From Candidatus Zixiibacteriota bacterium (GTDB lineage Bacteria > Zixibacteria > MSB-5A5 > GN15 > PGXB01): DNA of 64,000 bases. Below, piece after piece: positions 27,726 to 37,004 of the stretch (positions are counted from its first letter, which is position 1; the number at the start of each line of letters is the position of its first letter). Made by a program: the position numbers and the translations under genes. Below the pieces are notes generated by a model. The model searched no databases. It was not told the DNA's origin and saw nothing but the letters and a program-made list of their open reading frames with translations. The stretch is taken from assembly GCA_016933955.1 (NCBI GenBank), contig JAFGTT010000015.1:1-64000 (forward strand), given 5' to 3'.

Positions 27726-28144
27726 CAGGCAATCCTTTCCAGATGGTATTTCTCCCGCGCCGACATGCGGTCTCTCTCACTCTCCAGTTCATGGTCATAA
27801 CCCAGCAGATGGAGATAACCATGACAGCAAAGAGCCAGCAATTCGAGGTAAAAACCCCTCCCGTCGCGATGGGCATTTCTGGCCGCAGTATCCGTTGAGA
27901 TATATATTTCCCCGAAAATCGAATTGTCCCCGGGACCACTGTCCAGATTAAAAGAGAGAACATCAGTCGGGCCTCGTTTCGAGCGATAGTCCCGATTAAG
28001 ACGGGTAATTTCCTTATCCCGCGTGAAGATAATATTGACAGTACTGTCAGGTGGAGCCTCTTCCTCATCAATCGATTCAATCAGCCACCTGATTTGTTGC
28101 CTGGGGATACGTCGATTGGTATCCGATATAATATTAACATGCAT
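27725..28144 (-). CDS. ybeY: Endoribonuclease YbeY
   Basis: A metal-dependent RNase for 16S rRNA 3' maturation and ribosome quality control. The 139-residue protein has the signature HGYLHLLGYDH, with zinc ligands His108, His112 and His118, preceded by TDVLSF (about 60-65). Start and stop both overlap neighbours by one base (TAATG with pgpH, TGATG with corC), so the trio is tightly coupled. Confidence 0.96.
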   Translation of the reverse strand: MHVNIISDTNRRIPRQQIRWLIESIDEEEAPPDSTVNIIFTRDKEITRLNRDYRSKRGPTDVLSFNLDSGPGDNSIFGEIYISTDTAARNAHRDGRGFYLELLALCCHGYLHLLGYDHELESERDRMSAREKYHLERIA

Positions 28145-30417
28145 TATTTGGAATCTTCCTTATCCGGATACTCAATTCGATGGTGAAAAACGCCCATCAA
28201 TATTTTCGTGAACGATTCTCTGATTCCGGCCAGGTCCTTCAAAGTCAGGGGGCATTCCTCCAGTTCGCCGGACTGGAAACGATCATTTATAATATTCTGG
28301 ACCAGATTTCTTATCCTCGCCGGCTTGGGATCTGATAATGTCCGGCTGGCCGCCTCGACTGAATCAGCCAGCATGACAATGGCCGTCTCACGAATCTGCG
28401 GTTTGGGGCCGGGATACTTGAACTCTTCCACCGGCGGATTTTCGATTCCCATTTCCTTAGCCTTATTGAGGAAGTACGACATGGTCATGGTCCCGTGATG
28501 TTCTTCAATGAAGTTCAGGACTTCATCCGGCAGATCAGCCATTTCCCCGAGTATTCGCCCTTTTTTGATATGCGAGGCCAGGATAATGGCCGACATGGTC
28601 GGGGTCAGGCTTTCATGTTTCGATTTTATACCAAGTTGGTTTTCGACAAAATATTCGGGAATCTCAATCTTGCCAATATCATGATAATAGGCTCCGACCC
28701 GCGCCAGAAGCGGGTTGGCGTCTATTTCCTTGGCGGCCGCCTCGGCCAGGTTCCCGACCAGGATAGAATGGTGATAGGTACCCGGCGCTTCCAGAGCCAG
28801 CCGCTTCAGAAGTGGATTATTCATGTCGGACAATTCCAGAAGAGTCACATTGGTCGTAAAACCAAACAACGATTCCAGAAAAGGCAGAATCCCCATGGCC
28901 AGAAGCGGCGACATTATGGCATTGACCCATCCAAAGGCCAGCAGATTGAAGATATCTTCGGATGGTGAGATATTAAATGATTCCAGCACGAAAACGAGAA
29001 CGGAATAGGTAAATAACAGATACAATACGGCTTTAAAAAATTCAGAACGCTGCCGGACCCGCTGAATCGAATAACAGGCCACCACCCCGACAATTATAGT
29101 CGTAAGGGTGATTGAGAAATTGAACCGGTGCAGGATTCCCAGAAGCAGAGCCAGGACAAAGGTGTTAAAAGTCCCCACCTCGGCATCAAACAGAACCGTA
29201 ATCAGGATGGAGAAAATGGCTACCGGATAAAGATAAAAAGAAAGGTCCAGCCGAATACCGATAAAATAAACCAGAATCAACTCCAGCCCGTAAATCAGAT
29301 AAAGGGCCAGGATTTTGGGGTTGGATGCATAAATCTGATTGTGATAATAATAAAGATAAATATATAAAAGCCCGAAAGCGGCCAGAACCAAAAGGAGCCG
29401 GGCCAATACCGGCACATACATTTCCAGCCAGTTTTCATTCTCGTTGAGTTTCTCTTTCTGACGATACATTTCTTTCAGGATGTTGGCCTGACGGACGGTA
29501 ACTTTGCTTCCCGCCCTGACGATAACATCACCGACCGCAATAATCTCGCTGACCGGCGATATTTCCGCCATGACTTCATTTCGGCGCGCTTCCATTTCAT
29601 CCAGATTGACAGTCAGATTGGGAATTATGAAATGCCGTCCCAGTTCGTAGTATTGATCAACATCGAATGAATCCACCAGCGACCTATTATTCAGCGCCGC
29701 CAGAAAACTGACATAGGCCCGCGGCAAATCGAGTAATTTATCCCGGATGATAAAAATCTCCCGTTTGTCGATTCGGATAACCACCGAACGATTTTTAACA
29801 TCAGGCAGGGTCTTCAAATCCGCCATGACCCCGGTAAAGTAGATTTCGTTTTCCAGAATATCCCCAATAACGGTCCCGGCCCGTTTGGTGTCCCGGCTTC
29901 TCAAAAGTTTATTGATGGCATCATTCCGGATGAAGGGATAGTCCCGGTTCAGAGAGCTACTCAGAGAATCAGTGTATTCATCCGCTCTTGCTTCAGTTTG
30001 ATTATTTTCTTCCCAAATATTCTTGATTTTTTTTGTGGCCGCATCGGCCCGCTTCATCAACCCGTCGAACCGGGCCAGGGTCGAATCGACCAGGTCGGTA
30101 TTATACTCCACCAGAGTCGGAATGGCATTGGCTGTGGCATCTTTCTCTTCCTTCAATTCCTCCGGTGTCTTTTCAATGGTAATCGTGAAAGGCGCAATAA
30201 TATCCTTTTGTGCGATTTCGCCCCGGCGCGGGAAATCGAGAGGTTGAAAGAGATTTTCGGCGGGGTACAAAAAGGCTATTAAAACCGCCGCCATCAGAAG
30301 CATAAGATACTTGTATATCTTGCTGCTGGTCCGTGAAGCGGGCGTCTGGCGGGTTTCCGCCTTAACCTTCAAAAAACGTTTAAGCAGTCGTTTGAGTCTG
30401 ATTAGAAATCTGCTCAT
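28144..30417 (-). CDS. pgpH: 7TM-HD family phosphohydrolase (PgpH-type cyclic di-AMP phosphodiesterase)
   Basis: A 757-residue membrane protein: one N-terminal membrane segment (about 33-52), a large extracytoplasmic 7TMR-HDED domain (about 55-340), seven membrane segments (about 345-540) and a cytosolic HD domain (about 560-740) with metal ligands in TYHHSILVGNLAEAAA and YYHDIGKIEIPEYF. In Firmicutes this family hydrolyses cyclic di-AMP; that this protein does so is inferred from architecture and its place between phoH and ybeY. The region before its ATG (AGGG...CCCT) could form a weak stem. Confidence 0.93.
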   Translation of the reverse strand: MSRFLIRLKRLLKRFLKVKAETRQTPASRTSSKIYKYLMLLMAAVLIAFLYPAENLFQPLDFPRRGEIAQKDIIAPFTITIEKTPEELKEEKDATANAIPTLVEYNTDLVDSTLARFDGLMKRADAATKKIKNIWEENNQTEARADEYTDSLSSSLNRDYPFIRNDAINKLLRSRDTKRAGTVIGDILENEIYFTGVMADLKTLPDVKNRSVVIRIDKREIFIIRDKLLDLPRAYVSFLAALNNRSLVDSFDVDQYYELGRHFIIPNLTVNLDEMEARRNEVMAEISPVSEIIAVGDVIVRAGSKVTVRQANILKEMYRQKEKLNENENWLEMYVPVLARLLLVLAAFGLLYIYLYYYHNQIYASNPKILALYLIYGLELILVYFIGIRLDLSFYLYPVAIFSILITVLFDAEVGTFNTFVLALLLGILHRFNFSITLTTIIVGVVACYSIQRVRQRSEFFKAVLYLLFTYSVLVFVLESFNISPSEDIFNLLAFGWVNAIMSPLLAMGILPFLESLFGFTTNVTLLELSDMNNPLLKRLALEAPGTYHHSILVGNLAEAAAKEIDANPLLARVGAYYHDIGKIEIPEYFVENQLGIKSKHESLTPTMSAIILASHIKKGRILGEMADLPDEVLNFIEEHHGTMTMSYFLNKAKEMGIENPPVEEFKYPGPKPQIRETAIVMLADSVEAASRTLSDPKPARIRNLVQNIINDRFQSGELEECPLTLKDLAGIRESFTKILMGVFHHRIEYPDKEDSK

Positions 30418-30438
30418 AGGGGGATCAATAACTCCCTA

Positions 30439-31422
30439 TTACTCCTTCCGATGTCTTTTTTCATAGCGCTCATAGGCCCGGATTATTTTTTGAACCAGAG
30501 CATGACGGACGACATCCTTGTCCGTAAGATATACGAATTTGACACCCTCGATTCCAGCCAGGATTTTCTGGATAACAACCAGTCCGGATAACTTGTTTTT
30601 ATCCAAATCGATCTGGGTGATATCGCCGGTGACAATCGCCCGCGAACCCTCACCGAGGCGTGTCAGGAACATTTTCATCTGGGCGGGAGTGGTGTTCTGT
30701 CCCTCATCGAGAATAACAAAAGTATTGTTGAGAGTTCTACCCCGCATGAAAGCCAGCGGGACAATTTCTATGATTCCCAGTTCGATTAATTTTTTGATTT
30801 TTTCCGCCGGCATCATTTCATGCAGAGCATCATAAACCGGGCGCAGGTACGGATCCACTTTGGCCCGGATATCCCCCGGAAGAAAACCAAGCGATTCCCC
30901 GGCTTCGACCGCCGGGCGAACCAGGACAATTCGTTTGACGCTCTTTTCCTTAAGCGCCGCCACCGCCACCGCCACCGCCAGATATGTTTTACCGGTTCCG
31001 GCCGGACCGATGGAAAAAACAATATCATTTTCATCGATGGCATTAAGGTACAACTTCTGGCCCAGGGTTTTCGGTCGAATGGCCTTCTGGAGAACGCCAT
31101 TGGCGATAATATCCCCGGCCATGGCCATCGCCGGTCCGCCCTTGCCCTCCTTGACCATTTCCATCGAGTAATTAAGGTACTGCTCGGTTAGATAATTACC
31201 CTGTTTAATCCTGGTGGTCAGGTCATCGAAAAGATCAATAATTTTTTCTACCTCGTTGTGATCACCCTCAATCACAATACTATCCCCGCGAGCGATTATA
31301 TTGGCCTGGAAGGCATTTTCAATAATTCTTAAAAATACATCGTTCTGCCCGAATAATAGCCGGGGATCAATCCCTTCAATGGAATATGAACGAGATAATT
31401 TAACAGGTGTTTCGGAACTCAT
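30439..31422 (-). CDS. phoH: PhoH-like ATPase
   Basis: A 327-residue ATPase of the PhoH/YbeZ type that works with YbeY in rRNA processing in other bacteria. An N-terminal KH-like part (to about 115) is followed by the ATPase core with Walker A GPAGTGKTYLA (about 140-150), VRPAVEAGESLGFLPGD, and Walker B VILDEGQNTTPAQMKMFLTR with GDITQIDL. The ATG at 31422 was preferred over an in-frame TTG 12 bases upstream. Its upstream gap from aspS is 23 bases. Confidence 0.94.
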   Translation of the reverse strand: MSSETPVKLSRSYSIEGIDPRLLFGQNDVFLRIIENAFQANIIARGDSIVIEGDHNEVEKIIDLFDDLTTRIKQGNYLTEQYLNYSMEMVKEGKGGPAMAMAGDIIANGVLQKAIRPKTLGQKLYLNAIDENDIVFSIGPAGTGKTYLAVAVAVAALKEKSVKRIVLVRPAVEAGESLGFLPGDIRAKVDPYLRPVYDALHEMMPAEKIKKLIELGIIEIVPLAFMRGRTLNNTFVILDEGQNTTPAQMKMFLTRLGEGSRAIVTGDITQIDLDKNKLSGLVVIQKILAGIEGVKFVYLTDKDVVRHALVQKIIRAYERYEKRHRKE

Positions 31423-31445
31423 AGGCTTAATCAATATAAATCATC

Positions 31446-33260
31446 TTATGAAAAGCGCAAGCCCAACTCTTTGAGCTGCTCGGGATCGATATCCGAAGGC
31501 GAGCCATCCATGAGTGATTGGGCCGTGGCGGTCTTGGGAAAAGCAATAACCTCGCGAATACCCTCCGCACCGGTCATCATAGCGACGATGCGATCAAGTC
31601 CGGCGGCAATACCGCCGTGCGGCGGTGCCCCATAATCAAGAGCTTTGAGGAGAAATCCAAAGGCCTTGTCGATCCGTTCATCGGACATCCCCAGAATATT
31701 GAGAACCTGCCGTTGAAGTTGCGAACGGTGAATACGAATACTGCCCGAGGCCAGCTCCGTTCCGTTGAGAACCAGATCATATTGGTCGGCTCGAACTTTG
31801 CGTAAAGGATGATCGACATCACTGATCGACAGAGTGGTTGTGTCGGCTTCCATAAAATACTGCAAATCTTCCTCCAGCGGCATGGATACAATATTATGCA
31901 TGGCATCCAGGCGATTTTCATCCTCGTTGTATTCAAATAGAGGAAATCGGGTTACCCACAGAAATTTCCAGCTTCCCTCTTCAATCAGTTTATTCTCTTT
32001 CCCCAGCCGGAGCCTGATCTGACCCAGGATGCTTTCCGTTTTAAGTTTCTTATCGGAAACAATGAACACGGCATCGCCGGCCGCAGCCCCGGTCCGCTCA
32101 CATATTTTATCCTTGATCGCCTCCCCGATAAACTTGGCAATCGGCGATTTATCTCCATCCGCCTGCCTTAAAATATAGGCCAGTCCCCCGGCTCCCAGAT
32201 TTCTGGCATACTGAGTCAGATCATCGATCATCTTTCGTGAATAATTCGCCCCGCCTTTCAGGCAAAGAGCCTTAACCACTCCCCCATGATCGATTGTATC
32301 GGCAAACACCTTAAAACCACAACCTTTGACCACGTCGGTTAAATCAATCAGTTCCATCCCGAATCGAAGATCGGGTTTATCTATTCCCCACCGATTCATG
32401 ACTTCGCAATAGTCAAAACGCGGAAACGGTGTTTCCAGTTTGATGCCCAGGACCTTATCAAATACGTGAGTCATCATTTGTTCGCCCACCTGAAAAACAT
32501 CATCGCGGGTGACAAAGGTCATTTCCAGGTCAATCTGCGTATGTTCCGGTTGGCGATCGGCCCGGAGATCTTCATCCCGAAGACAGCGTGCCATTTGAAA
32601 ATAGCGATCGAAACAGGAAACCATCAGAATCTGTTTCATTAACTGCGGCGACTGCGGCAGGGCATAGAATTTACCCTTCTGGACCCGACTCGGCACCACA
32701 TAGTCACGAGCTCCTTCCGGAGTGGAACGCATTAATAAAGGGGTCTCGATTTCCAGGAAATTCTGCCCCGAAAGAAATTCCCTGACCGCCATCGTCACCT
32801 CATGACGGATTTTTATTTTATCCTGCAGCGGTTTGCGGCGCAAATCCAGAAAACGGTATTCCAGCCGCAAAACCTCACTGGCATCGGGATTATCGACAAT
32901 CTCGAACGGCGGGGTTTTGGATTCCGCCAAAATAAGAAATTTACTGCCGGCGACTTCTATTTCGCCCGTTTTCATACTTTTATTCTCCGTCCCCTCGGGG
33001 CGCTTTCTCACCACGCCTTCGACCGCAACGACGAATTCATGCCGGGCCCGCCCTGCCTGTTCGAAAACCTCACGATCCGTTTTCTCAGGATTGAAAACTA
33101 CCTGGGTCAAGCCATATCGATCCCGCACATCTATAAACAGCAGGCCGCCAAGATTACGATACTCCTGAACCCAGCCATTAAGCCTGACGGTCATCCCGAC
33201 CTGTTGGGCTGACAGTTCACCGCATGTATGCGTTCTTTTAAGGTCTTTGAATGAATTCAA
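31446..33260 (-). CDS. aspS: Aspartyl-tRNA synthetase
   Basis: A class II synthetase charging tRNA-Asp. The 604-residue bacterial-type enzyme has the OB-fold anticodon domain (about 1-110; RTHTCGELS, VRLNGWVQEYR), motif 2 (FQMARCLRDEDLRADRQPEH, about 215-235), the bacterial GAD insertion (about 300-420) and motif 3 GIAAGLDRIVAMM (about 550). The start is a TTG at 33260 with GGAGA five bases upstream; no ATG fits the conserved N-terminus. A possible promoter lies at 33287-33317. Confidence 0.96.
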   Translation of the reverse strand: MNSFKDLKRTHTCGELSAQQVGMTVRLNGWVQEYRNLGGLLFIDVRDRYGLTQVVFNPEKTDREVFEQAGRARHEFVVAVEGVVRKRPEGTENKSMKTGEIEVAGSKFLILAESKTPPFEIVDNPDASEVLRLEYRFLDLRRKPLQDKIKIRHEVTMAVREFLSGQNFLEIETPLLMRSTPEGARDYVVPSRVQKGKFYALPQSPQLMKQILMVSCFDRYFQMARCLRDEDLRADRQPEHTQIDLEMTFVTRDDVFQVGEQMMTHVFDKVLGIKLETPFPRFDYCEVMNRWGIDKPDLRFGMELIDLTDVVKGCGFKVFADTIDHGGVVKALCLKGGANYSRKMIDDLTQYARNLGAGGLAYILRQADGDKSPIAKFIGEAIKDKICERTGAAAGDAVFIVSDKKLKTESILGQIRLRLGKENKLIEEGSWKFLWVTRFPLFEYNEDENRLDAMHNIVSMPLEEDLQYFMEADTTTLSISDVDHPLRKVRADQYDLVLNGTELASGSIRIHRSQLQRQVLNILGMSDERIDKAFGFLLKALDYGAPPHGGIAAGLDRIVAMMTGAEGIREVIAFPKTATAQSLMDGSPSDIDPEQLKELGLRFS

Positions 33261-33286
33261 TTTATCTCCAATAAGTTCATATCATT

Positions 33287-33317
33287 ATTATATTTAATTC
33301 GGCATCAATGATATCAA
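33287..33317 (-). promoter_or_regulatory. likely promoter of aspS-phoH-pgpH-ybeY-corC
   Basis: Minus strand: TTGATA (33312-33317), 19-base spacer, TATAAT (33287-33292). The -10 matches consensus, while the spacer is long. Transcription would begin about 20 bases before the TTG start of aspS. Confidence 0.5.
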
Positions 33318-33436
33318 TTTAAGTACCCCGAAATACATATTAGCGGCCGAAATTAAACAATTGACGGCCAAAAGTCAATAGGAACCGATTTTACCCGAAA
33401 TTGTTGAAGGAAGGGAAAGAAACATGGAATTATGGC

Positions 33437-33464
33437 TTGACAAACCGCCGACCGAAAATATAAT
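33437..33464 (+). promoter_or_regulatory. full-consensus sigma70 promoter of the EIIA gene
   Basis: Plus strand: TTGACA (33437-33442), 16-base spacer, TATAAT (33459-33464). Both hexamers match consensus at every position, and the spacer is one base short of the optimum. Transcription would start near 33471, about 36 bases before the ATG at 33507. This is the best-matching promoter in the window. Confidence 0.85.
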
Positions 33465-33506
33465 TCGTTCATTTTTAACGGTTTGTGGCCGATAGAAAAA
33501 AATGAT

Positions 33507-34007
33507 ATGAATATCTCGAGATATTTAAAAGAGGATTTGATCGAACTCGATTTTCGGGTTGAACTGGAGCCATCCCCCGAAGAGGGCAACTCCGACAGGT
33601 TGAAAATACGTAATAAAGAGCATATTCTCAGGGCGCTGGTCAATATCCTGATTCGATCCGGGAAAACCGGCAATGACACCAAACTCCTCAATGACTTTAT
33701 CAATCGAGAGCGAAAAGCGACAACGGCCATTGGTGAAGGAATTGCTTTCCCTCACGTCCGTACCATGCAGGCTAAAAATTTTATAATCGGCTTTGCCCGA
33801 TCGATCGATGGATACGAATTCGACTCACCCGATGCCGGCCTGACTCATCTCTTCTTTATCATGGCCGCCCCGCCGTACGATGACGATCTCTATTTGAGGG
33901 TTTTCAAGGCACTATCCGAAAATCTGCAGTATGAAAGCTTCCGCCACGAATTAATGGATGCCGCCAGGCCCTATGATATAATCCGGGCTTTCAAGAATGT
34001 CGAGTGA
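33507..34007 (+). CDS. PTS EIIA (type 2, fructose/nitrogen class) domain protein
   Basis: A single-domain EIIA of 166 residues, fold typical of FruA/PtsN. The phospho-accepting His is His83 in GEGIAFPHVRT; the helix-rich N-terminus (ISRYLKEDLIELDF) and HLFFIMAAPPYDDDLYLRVFKALSENL match the class. No EIIB, EIIC, HPr or EI is nearby, so a regulatory role like that of PtsN is as likely as sugar uptake. I chose the ATG at 33507 because the domain begins there; an in-frame TTG at 33483 is possible. One of only three plus-strand genes; its stop lies three bases from that of the convergent PEBP gene. Confidence 0.88.
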   Translation: MNISRYLKEDLIELDFRVELEPSPEEGNSDRLKIRNKEHILRALVNILIRSGKTGNDTKLLNDFINRERKATTAIGEGIAFPHVRTMQAKNFIIGFARSIDGYEFDSPDAGLTHLFFIMAAPPYDDDLYLRVFKALSENLQYESFRHELMDAARPYDIIRAFKNVE

Positions 34008-34010
34008 TTA

Positions 34011-34610
34011 TCACCGTCTCCCATACAATCCCATCAAACTGGTTTCCTCAATTATATGCCCTTTCATTCCAGACATTAAATTCGCCGCCGAAATACCTTT
34101 TTCAATAGCCTTGGCATCGAATTCGATTGCAATATCCAGAGCGTATAATTTAAAGAAATAACGATGGGCCTTGCCTCGGGGCGGACATGGTCCCCCATAT
34201 CCGAATCGACCGAAATCATTTATCCCCTGAATCGCCCGATATGATGAATCGGACCCGACCCGGGGATTTTTATCCGTAGGAACCTTTTCCGCCAGACCAT
34301 CCAGATCGGGCGGAATATTGAATATCACCCAGTGAACCCAGGTTCCAACCGGGGCATCGGGATCATCACATATCAGGGCGAGTGATTTGGTCCCTTCGGG
34401 AATATTCAGGAAACGCAATTCCGGTGAGATATCACTGCTGTCGCAGGTGAATTTCACCGGAATTTTCTCACCCGGTTTAAAATTGGAACTGGTTAATTGC
34501 ATAGCTTTTAGCCCCGTTTCTTCTTTCAGGATATTACCCTGCTCCGCCTTAATTTCGGTAATACCTGTCAATAGACATATTATGAGTGTAGATATTATAA
34601 TAGGCTTCAT
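34011..34610 (-). CDS. YbhB/YbcL family PEBP-like protein, exported
   Basis: A 199-residue protein of the phosphatidylethanolamine-binding (Raf kinase inhibitor-like) family. A signal peptide (about 1-22, ending IKA) precedes the PEBP fold with the anion-pocket motifs DDPDAPVGTWVHWVIFNIP (about 80-98) and YGGPCPPRGKAHRYFFKLYALD (read in two parts, about 140-161). Function in bacteria is unclear. It stands alone, convergent with the EIIA gene. Confidence 0.9.
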   Translation of the reverse strand: MKPIIISTLIICLLTGITEIKAEQGNILKEETGLKAMQLTSSNFKPGEKIPVKFTCDSSDISPELRFLNIPEGTKSLALICDDPDAPVGTWVHWVIFNIPPDLDGLAEKVPTDKNPRVGSDSSYRAIQGINDFGRFGYGGPCPPRGKAHRYFFKLYALDIAIEFDAKAIEKGISAANLMSGMKGHIIEETSLMGLYGRR

Positions 34611-34717
34611 TTAAATAAACCTGATATATGTGCCATTCATGTCGCCCAATACCGGATCAATATTTGGAGGCTCTTTTCAAATATACAAACAGAATCAGTC
34701 TTAAATAAAACTCATTT

Positions 34718-35485
34718 TCATGACGTGGCTGGCTTGTCAACCGCCTTCCTGATAAACGCCTCCATCAATTCAATGGGCAGCGGAAAAACAATGGTTGAAC
34801 CTTTGTTGACCGATATTTCCGTAAGAGTCTGCATATACCTGAGTTGCATCGCTCCCGGCGCCTGGGCAATAACCTTGGCCGCCTCGGATAACTGCTTCGA
34901 GGCCTGGAATTCGCCCTCGGCATGAATGACCTTGGAACGCCGTTCCCGCTCGGCTTCGGCCTGGCGGGCGATGGCTCGTGTCATCTCGGGCGGTAAATCG
35001 ACATTCTTGACTTCCACCACCGAGACTTTAATCCCCCATGGTTCAGTCTGATGATCGATTATCTTCTGTAATTCCTGGTTGATTTTCTCCCGGTTGGACA
35101 ACAGTTCATCAAGATCAACCTGTCCCAACACCGACCGCAGAGTGGTCTGGGCAATCTGGGAAGTGGCCTCGAAATAATTGGCCACCGCCACGATGGCCTT
35201 ATTGGGATCCATTACCCTGAAATAAACGACGGCATTCACTTTGACCGAGACGTTATCGCGCGTGATGACATCCTGCGGCGGGACATCGAAAGTAATCGTT
35301 CGCAAATCGACCCGGGTCATGCGATCAACCATCGGGATAAGCAAAATGATTCCCGGGCCTTTGGCACCGATTAAACGCCCCAGCCGAAAAATTACGCCCC
35401 GTTCGTATTCCTTGAGTATCCGTATGGCATTAGTCAGTATTATCAGAGCAAAAAATATTATAAATCCTAATACGGCCGCTTGCAT
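34718..35485 (-). CDS. Slipin/stomatin (SPFH domain) protein
   Basis: A 255-residue membrane-anchored SPFH protein. One N-terminal membrane segment (about 3-20) is followed by the stomatin core with [40 protein letters not shown], and the coiled [23 protein letters not shown] segment (split about 170-190). Slipins pair with NfeD-type proteases, whose gene lies 17 bases upstream here. The ATG has AAGGAGG at good spacing. Confidence 0.94.
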   Translation of the reverse strand: MQAAVLGFIIFFALIILTNAIRILKEYERGVIFRLGRLIGAKGPGIILLIPMVDRMTRVDLRTITFDVPPQDVITRDNVSVKVNAVVYFRVMDPNKAIVAVANYFEATSQIAQTTLRSVLGQVDLDELLSNREKINQELQKIIDHQTEPWGIKVSVVEVKNVDLPPEMTRAIARQAEAERERRSKVIHAEGEFQASKQLSEAAKVIAQAPGAMQLRYMQTLTEISVNKGSTIVFPLPIELMEAFIRKAVDKPATS

Positions 35486-35502
35486 AACATCCTCCTTGTA
35501 AT

Positions 35503-36828
35503 TTATGCTCTTTTCACTTTAATTTTCAGATTTTTAACTTCCAGAACCACAACGCGGGCGCTCTCCTCGATTATCTCATCCGCCGTCGCCTCCCATAACT
35601 CCCCGGCCAGATAAACATAACCGGTACCATCGATTTTACTTTTAACCGTCCCCGCCTCTCCCACCAGTCCTTCTGCCCCTGTGGTCGGTTTCGACACCCG
35701 CGCCTTGTAGGCCAAAATGAAGGCCAGCGCGGTGAAGCCGCCGACGACCAGGGCCACCGAAATAACAATGGTTTTGGATACTTTCAGTTCCGGGTCGGCG
35801 GTATCAATCAGCATCAAACCGCCCATAATCAGGGATATTACCCCGCCGATAGTCAACAATCCGTGACTCACGATTTTTATCTCCAGTAAAAATAGTATTA
35901 TGGCAAATATAATGAGTAGAACACCGGCATAATTAATGGGCAGAGTCCTCATCCCGTAAAAAGCCAGAATCAGGCAGATTCCGCCAACCACCCCGGGCAA
36001 AATTGACCCCGGATTATATAATTCAAGAGTGATTCCCAGGCCACCCAGCGAAAACAGGATAAAAACCACATTGGGTGAAGAGATAATATCCAGAAGAGTC
36101 TGGATAAAGGTTTTCTTAATCGGCTCAATAACCGGATGTGCGGTTTTGATTATTTTCTTCCCGTAAACAGTGTTGACTTCCATACCATTGGTTTGCTTCA
36201 ACAAGTCATCCAGGTTATCCGCTATCAGATTAATAACGTTTTTCTCAAGCGCCTCGGAACTGGTGATTGACACTGACCTTCGGGCCGCTTCTTCGGCCCA
36301 TTCGGCATTACGGCCATACCGTTCCGCCATAGCCTTAAGCGAGGCTACGGCATCATTCATTATTTTCTCTGATAATACTGAGTCGATTGTCTCCCCCGAC
36401 CCGGAAACAACATGAGCCGCCCCGATATTGGTCCCCGGGGCCATGGCCGCTATATGGGCCGCATAGGTAATATACATCCCGGCCGAGGCCGCTTTGGAAC
36501 CCGCCGGGGCGATATAGACCGCCACCGGAACGTGGGAATTTAAAATCAATTTGGTAATCGGCCACATTGCGGCCGTAAACCCGCCCGGGGTATCCATCCT
36601 GATCACCAGTAAATCGGCCGCTTCTTCTTCCGCCCGAGCGACCGCATCCATCACCCGATCAGCCGTCACGGTGCCCACGGGCCCTTCGATATCAAGCAAT
36701 AGGACCAGGTCGGATTCCTGCGTCTCATTGGTAGTTGCCGCGGTATCCTGTGAAAGAGAATCGGCTGATACCGAAACAACCCAAACAAGAAGAACAGTCA
36801 TTAAAATCATAATAAATTTGTTAGTCAT
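35503..36828 (-). CDS. NfeD-family membrane serine protease
   Basis: A 441-residue long-type NfeD protein. After a signal peptide (about 1-22) comes a ClpP-like protease domain with [12 protein letters not shown] (about 77-88), the nucleophile Ser in [11 protein letters not shown] (about 112-122) and a candidate catalytic Lys in [12 protein letters not shown]. Then follow five membrane segments (about 250-375) and a C-terminal NfeD OB-fold (about 385-440; [11 protein letters not shown]). Homologues cleave stomatin, which fits the following slipin gene. AGGG precedes the ATG at eight bases; a promoter lies at 36866-36895. Confidence 0.93.
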   Translation of the reverse strand: MTNKFIMILMTVLLVWVVSVSADSLSQDTAATTNETQESDLVLLLDIEGPVGTVTADRVMDAVARAEEEAADLLVIRMDTPGGFTAAMWPITKLILNSHVPVAVYIAPAGSKAASAGMYITYAAHIAAMAPGTNIGAAHVVSGSGETIDSVLSEKIMNDAVASLKAMAERYGRNAEWAEEAARRSVSITSSEALEKNVINLIADNLDDLLKQTNGMEVNTVYGKKIIKTAHPVIEPIKKTFIQTLLDIISSPNVVFILFSLGGLGITLELYNPGSILPGVVGGICLILAFYGMRTLPINYAGVLLIIFAIILFLLEIKIVSHGLLTIGGVISLIMGGLMLIDTADPELKVSKTIVISVALVVGGFTALAFILAYKARVSKPTTGAEGLVGEAGTVKSKIDGTGYVYLAGELWEATADEIIEESARVVVLEVKNLKIKVKRA

Positions 36829-36865
36829 ATTACAACCCTGAAAAATCCTTCGATCACATGTTACC

Positions 36866-36895
36866 TATATATCTTTTTAAGCGACATTTTGACAA
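36866..36895 (-). promoter_or_regulatory. likely promoter of the nfeD-slipin pair
   Basis: Minus strand: TTGTCA (36890-36895), 18-base spacer, TATATA (36866-36871). Transcription would start about 32 bases upstream of the NfeD start codon. Confidence 0.55.
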
Positions 36896-37004
36896 TCTAA
36901 AAGCAATAGATGAACCCCGGTGGGTTACTCTCAATAACTGCCATTAAAAGCCAACTGTCAATCCCAAAATCAAATATCGCGATTTCACGGGATATTGAAA
37001 AATC

